From Sepiola atlantica (lineage: Eukaryota > Mollusca > Cephalopoda > Sepiida > Sepiolidae): a stretch of DNA of 64,000 nucleotides. The DNA lies in NCBI GenBank assembly GCA_963556195.1, contig OY744525.1, positions 27,032,913 to 27,096,912 of the forward strand. The letters run 5' to 3'. A program made the position numbers and the translations under genes. Below are positions 59,903 through 64,000 of the stretch, piece after piece. A model generated the notes under the pieces. That model saw only the letters and a program-made list of their open reading frames with translations, did not search any database and had not been told where the DNA came from. The stretch's first letter is position 1, and each line of letters begins with the position of its first letter.

Positions 59903-60713
59903 TTCATCAATGTTTTTGCTCTGAACATGTCATTTTCTTAATATCTCTCTCTCTTTCAACCCATCTCTCTCTCGCTTTTTTTGTGAAAGCCATTTTTCTC
60001 AAAAGCTTTATACGTCTCTCTTTTTTCTTCTTTTCTTCTTCCTATTTCTAAAGTTTCATTTACACATTATTGATTTACCTCTTAGTTATAATCTTTTACT
60101 TCTTTTAATCTTACATTTTTATAAATTCATAACTCTCCATTTTCTTTTTCACTCTTACCTTTTTTATTTTCGTTGCTTGCCTTTCTTTTTTTCCCCCCAT
60201 AAACTGTTTCTTTTTTAGATACTTCCTAGTTTAATAAAGATAGTGGGAGGATAGCATTCTATTTGGTCAAGTTTGCTTAAGTTTAAAACAGCATTTTCTT
60301 TGGTCTGTCACATTTAAGTTTAAAACAGCATTCTCAGCTGGTCTGTCACGTTTGTTTTCATAGCTGAATTGTCTTTGTACTTTTCATTTTCTTAATTTTT
60401 CTGCCTACCCATTTTTTATCATTAATGTTTTTGCTAACTAAATTCCCCGTTCACTAAATCTCCTCATCAGACTGTTGAACCATTTAAAGTGTTAAAATGT
60501 GCTTAGCTTAGTACCAGGCAACAGGAGTGTTTATTTCTGTCCTCACAATGCTATTGATAACACTTGGTATAAGTTCATCAAAAATGAAGACATGTTTTAA
60601 ACTAGTACAGCGGAATTAATTAATATTGTACTTGTAACATTTATAATGAACAGTCTATTATAAATTTGTTGTTGTAGCTATAGTTTCAAATTGACTAATC
60701 TCTCAACTCGTCT

Positions 60714-60761
<48 letters not shown>

Positions 60762-60831
60762 TTTAAAATATGAACTGTAATAAGTAATGTCATAAGTTAC
60801 ATCTTTTTCCTAATTTTAGAACTCTATAGTG
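59663..60831. other. Non-coding DNA with CAT and CT repeats
   Basis: (CAT)n at 59862-59902, (TC)n at 60722-60757, and a duplicated segment at 60278-60352 (GTTTAAAACAGCATT-TC then GGTCTGTCAC, twice). No gene is seen. Confidence 0.6.
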
Positions 60832-61410
60832 CAGCATTTCTCAACTGGGGTTCTTCACAAGGTCCCTAAGGGATCCACAAGAACAAGTGAGATAAGCTAA
60901 TGCATTTTTGACATTTTATTTAATTTCATATACATAATATTACTAAACATGCACAATATATTCTTGGTTATTGCAATATAGACAGCTCGACCTCGAATTA
61001 AGTATTTGTGCAGCAAAAGACAAGCACCACAGGTTTCACATAAGAGAAACATGTTTCACTTTATCAAATGGCTTCGAAAGTAACATTTTCTTTGCCCATT
61101 TATTGATTCACAGAAAATTTCCCCTTTATTTACCTTATATCCTTTCACCATTGCCACTAATGTAAACTGATGCAACAATTATCTGTCTTTGTTCTGTTTA
61201 CGTTTATATTATAGGTATTATATGATATTGGTTACTTAGGTTTATTTTTGATGTTATAGTATAGAATTTGTGTGCATGAATGAAAACTCCCTGATGAAGT
61301 ATTATAAAAAATTTGATAAGAAGTATTCATTTTTCCTTAAACCAGTTATTAAAAAATACATACTATGGTATTTACGTTTCAGAATTTTTTAGATGAGGGT
61401 TGATAATTTG

Positions 61411-61954
61411 TAGAATTTTGTATATTCGGACTACTGTTCTCATCTTGGGTGTTTTTATCACAACGTTTCGGTCGATGTAACGTCCGACCTTCTTCAGGTG
61501 TACTCGAGAATCTTTCTGTCGAACTCAGGAATCTGAACGGAATTTCGAATAAACCCCTTTATTAAATCCACGGGGGTAGCATGCTCTCGTTCCATCTGCC
61601 ATGACTGGAAAGAAGTCTTCAGTAATTCGCAATTCTTCGTATCGTCTGTACTGAGGATTGAACATTCAACTCTCAGATGACTGTCACTTAGAACTGAATT
61701 TTACTTAGAGCTTTATCCACTGCGCCACGGGTTCTTGCAGACAATTCTAGTATGACTTTTGGGAGCCTTAAACCTATTCCTGTTTTTTGATCTAACTACT
61801 TATCACTATAGATCAGTACTTATCTATTATTTATAATTATTGGTTCCTATATTGTATTGAATTCTATACTAGGTCTGCTTAGTAAGGCATTGTCGTCTAA
61901 CATATGTGCTGCTTCTTTGAGATGAGAACAGTAGTCCGAATATACCAAATTCTA
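61411..61954. mobile_element. 544-bp element with 36-bp terminal inverted repeats
   Basis: Arms 61411-61446 and 61919-61954 are reverse complements, containing TATATTCGGACTACTGTTCT and then CATCT, with two mismatches. Inside, on the minus strand, there is a CGACCGAAACGTTGTGA motif near 61485-61465 shared with 55060-55085, and a tRNA-like promoter at 61730-61650. No coding capacity is present. It could be a non-autonomous element assembled from a Penelope-type terminal region and a SINE. Confidence 0.65.
61650..61730 (-). ncRNA. tRNA-like SINE head with A and B boxes
   Basis: On the minus strand an exact A-box TGGCGCAGTGG (61727-61717) is followed 50-60 nt later by a B-box-like TGTTCAATCC (61664-61655). 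The 5' text CCGTGGCGCAGTGGATAAAG resembles the start of an Arg- or Met-type tRNA, but the cloverleaf is not maintained. It is best read as a tRNA-derived SINE remnant rather than a tRNA gene. Confidence 0.55.
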
Positions 61955-62096
61955 TGGCATTTACCATGTGAACTATGATGAAAAATAAAATGAGGAAGAC
62001 ATATATATATATATATATATTTTTTGCGCAAGGGTTCCTTAAGAAATATAAATCATTTTAAGGGTTATGCAAGGGTAAAAAGCTTGAGAAACGCTG

Positions 62097-63372
62097 TTCT
62101 TGGTTATAGATAAATAGTTATCCATGTTGTATGTATGTTATTGAATAAAGCTTCATAAATAAATAACAAATCTTATTGAAATTGTTTTCCTATCGCACAT
62201 AATGTAGATACGGGTTTAGTTAGATACGTCAGAGAGAAGACATGATGTTTAGATGATGATAGAATGGAGGATTAACGTAAATGCAGTGTTTTGATGAACA
62301 TAATTGATTCGGTCAATGAATGGGAGGTGCTAAGTTGTGTTAAGCTAATTGATGGGCAGCCTAAAAACTGGGCTCATCTCACATTGTGTGAACGTTTACA
62401 CAAATAATGAATCAAGCTTCATGAGCTACATCGAGTTTTTGTCTTTTTGCATGGCACTCATCTTTATTATTTCGTTTGCATTTTATCTTTTTCATCTTCT
62501 TTTTTTTTTTCATTTTGATCTTAATTTTTATTCTCTTTCTTTTCCTCCATTTGTTTCTTTCTTTATTCTTTTCCTTTTTTTTTTCTCTTTAGATTTCTAG
62601 TCTCTTTGAGTTCTCCCTCTATTTCTTGGGGTGTGTGACTGTTATAATGGATACCGTCGCGGACTATGGATCTATTGTGATCATTTATACACTAATACTG
62701 TTGGGGAAGATATGAAATTAAAACATCTCCACGGCTATGGGTAAAAATAGCAACTTGTGTTCAACTAATTGTATACAACAGAACCAAAACGGTTGAATTG
62801 CCATTGAACAGATGAACCAAAGCTCACCCTCTTTCATATCACCCTTTCCTGGTTTATCTTCTCTCTTCAATAATCCTTTTCTCTTTGCTAAATGTTTTTC
62901 CTTTAATTTCTTCATTTTCTCTCGTTAGATTATATCTTATATGTACACTTACCTCCTTAACTTATCCACCTATAGCTGTCTATCATATTCACTTTTTTTT
63001 CTTAGTGTCTTATATGAATATTCTTTTTCAATTCTCTTTTATTTTTTTATCACATTTTCTGTTTAATTCATTGATTCGTAACTGTTTCATTTAGCAATTT
63101 CTCATTTGGTATTTTTTTATTCCATTTTATTTTGTATCCATTTACTGTTTTTAATTTTTTTTTTTTGGGTTTCTTATTGTCTACGATAATATTGTTCACA
63201 TTTAATTCATCATTATATACATGGAACTTGCAATAATTTAAGAGTTAAACAACTGGTCTATCCAAATCCAATGAATAAATGCTTACTAGAAACCAGAGGC
63301 GGTACTATCTACCTCTGAACGCCTGAATAAACAGGTACAGGTCTGCTGGGCAAGACACCGCAAGAGACTTCC
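62097..63372. other. AT- and T-rich non-coding DNA
   Basis: T/C-rich blocks at 62460-62590 and 62990-63170. Short frames exist on both strands but none has a recognisable motif. No gene is supported. Confidence 0.5.
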
Positions 63373-63990
63373 TTAGTTTTAGTTTTTGTCATGTTACTTC
63401 AAAAAGTATATAGAGTCGCTTTTAACAGTAACATCATATTAAAAAAAACGGTACTGTGCATATGTGTTAATCTGGCTCAAACTTGAATTCATTCAAACTT
63501 CTACTCTTTTGAAAATCGATAGGGTGTTAGATTTGAAAGTTTGTATTTCTCATAGAAAATATAATTTATTGAATAAATTTCATTAAAATTGAATAATACT
63601 CAGAGAGCCATAACAGCTGAGCTCCGAGCCGTTCTGGTGTTAGGGAATTATTTCTCTCACCCCAATCTATGGATCCCACCCCCACTAGGAAACTATCCTT
63701 TGTTAACAAACCAATGCGTTAATTTCGTTTAATCACCAAAACTCAGAGAATTATGCAATTTTAATGAAATTTTCAACATTTATTCAATGAGTATAATATT
63801 TTTTAAATAATGCAAGTTTTCAAATTTCACATCATAGAAACTTTCAAAAGATTGGAATTTTGGTTCAAAATGATTCATAAGTGCAGTAAAGTTGTTCTTT
63901 TTTTAATATGTTGTTTGTGTTAAAAGCGATTCTCTATATTTTTTTCTTAGAACATTTGAAATAAGTAGATAACAACTAAAACTAAGAAAA
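63373..63990. repeat. Large foldback reaching the window end
   Basis: Left arm 63373-63606 and right arm about 63724-63990 are imperfect reverse complements. They share CTTAGTTTTAGTT, AATCGCTTTTAACA / AGTCGCTTTTAACA, ACATATTAAAAAAA, TGAATAAAT and TTCATTAAAATTG. The centre is GC-richer (63605-63690). The outer boundary on the right lies within a few bases of the window end, so the element may continue. Confidence 0.8.
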
Positions 63991-64000
63991 CTCCAGGTTG

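Larger units (their letters stand above)
60832..62096. mobile_element. hAT-like non-autonomous element, decayed, with nested insertion
   Basis: The left end reads CAGCATTTCTCAACTGGGG and the right end, reverse-complemented, CAGCGTTTCTCAAGC. The shared CAG-GTTTCTCAA form is typical of hAT terminal repeats. The subterminal GGGTTCTTCACAAGG and AAGGGTTCCTTAAG motifs also fit. No 8-bp target duplication is visible and no transposase is readable. A second element (61411-61954) lies inside it. Confidence 0.6.

Noticed and set aside
60971..61165. 64-codon frame inside the hAT-like shell
   Set aside because: Too short, no match to hAT transposase motifs, and located in a non-autonomous element.

Overview
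The window looks like repeat-dominated intergenic or intronic DNA from an animal, most probably a coleoid cephalopod (octopus-like). This rests on high AT content, very long GATA, CT and TA microsatellites, (TTAGGG)n tracts, repeats carrying the AGGCACAAGGCC and GCCCGGCGTTGC motifs I associate with cephalopod genomes, and a mix of non-LTR, Penelope-like, hAT and mariner elements. No host protein-coding gene, tRNA or rRNA gene could be supported. Every convincing reading frame belongs to a transposable element.

Layout. 1-547: unresolved. 548-8247: a GATA-rich 32-bp minisatellite interrupted by two decayed non-LTR retrotransposons that lie tail to tail. 8248-11560: AT-rich DNA with two foldback elements and a probable solo LTR. 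11567-16900: microsatellites and a 4.4-kb polypyrimidine tract. 16905-22980: small dispersed repeats, a MITE with 131-bp arms, and a wrecked mariner-type transposase. 22986-27790: an interstitial telomeric tract, then three head-to-tail copies of an R2/R4-like non-LTR element. 27875-29178: a complete DD41D mariner with an open transposase gene, matching TIRs and a TA target duplication.

29300-39580: dispersed repeats, two U2-snRNA-like fragments and a related 65-bp tandem repeat, a second telomeric tract, a second polypyrimidine tract, a fourth R2/R4-like copy and two MITEs. 39841-42418: a complete hAT element with an 8-bp target duplication whose transposase frame is broken by a single stop codon. 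44535-47803: a Penelope-like (PLE) fragment enclosed by two near-identical 738-bp inverted arms. 48485-53965: pieces of three non-LTR elements, one split by a solo LTR. 55100-56130: a satellite. 56815-57776: a second PLE with a long insertion inside its GIY-YIG endonuclease. 60832-62096: a decayed hAT-like element with another element nested inside it. 63373 to the end: a large foldback.

The elements do not cooperate as a pathway. What links them is nesting, and repeated association of element ends with simple repeats: the R2/R4-like copies end in (AAT)n, the RTE-like copies end in (GAT)n, and several elements abut (TA)n. Family names come from protein motifs read by eye. No database search was possible.
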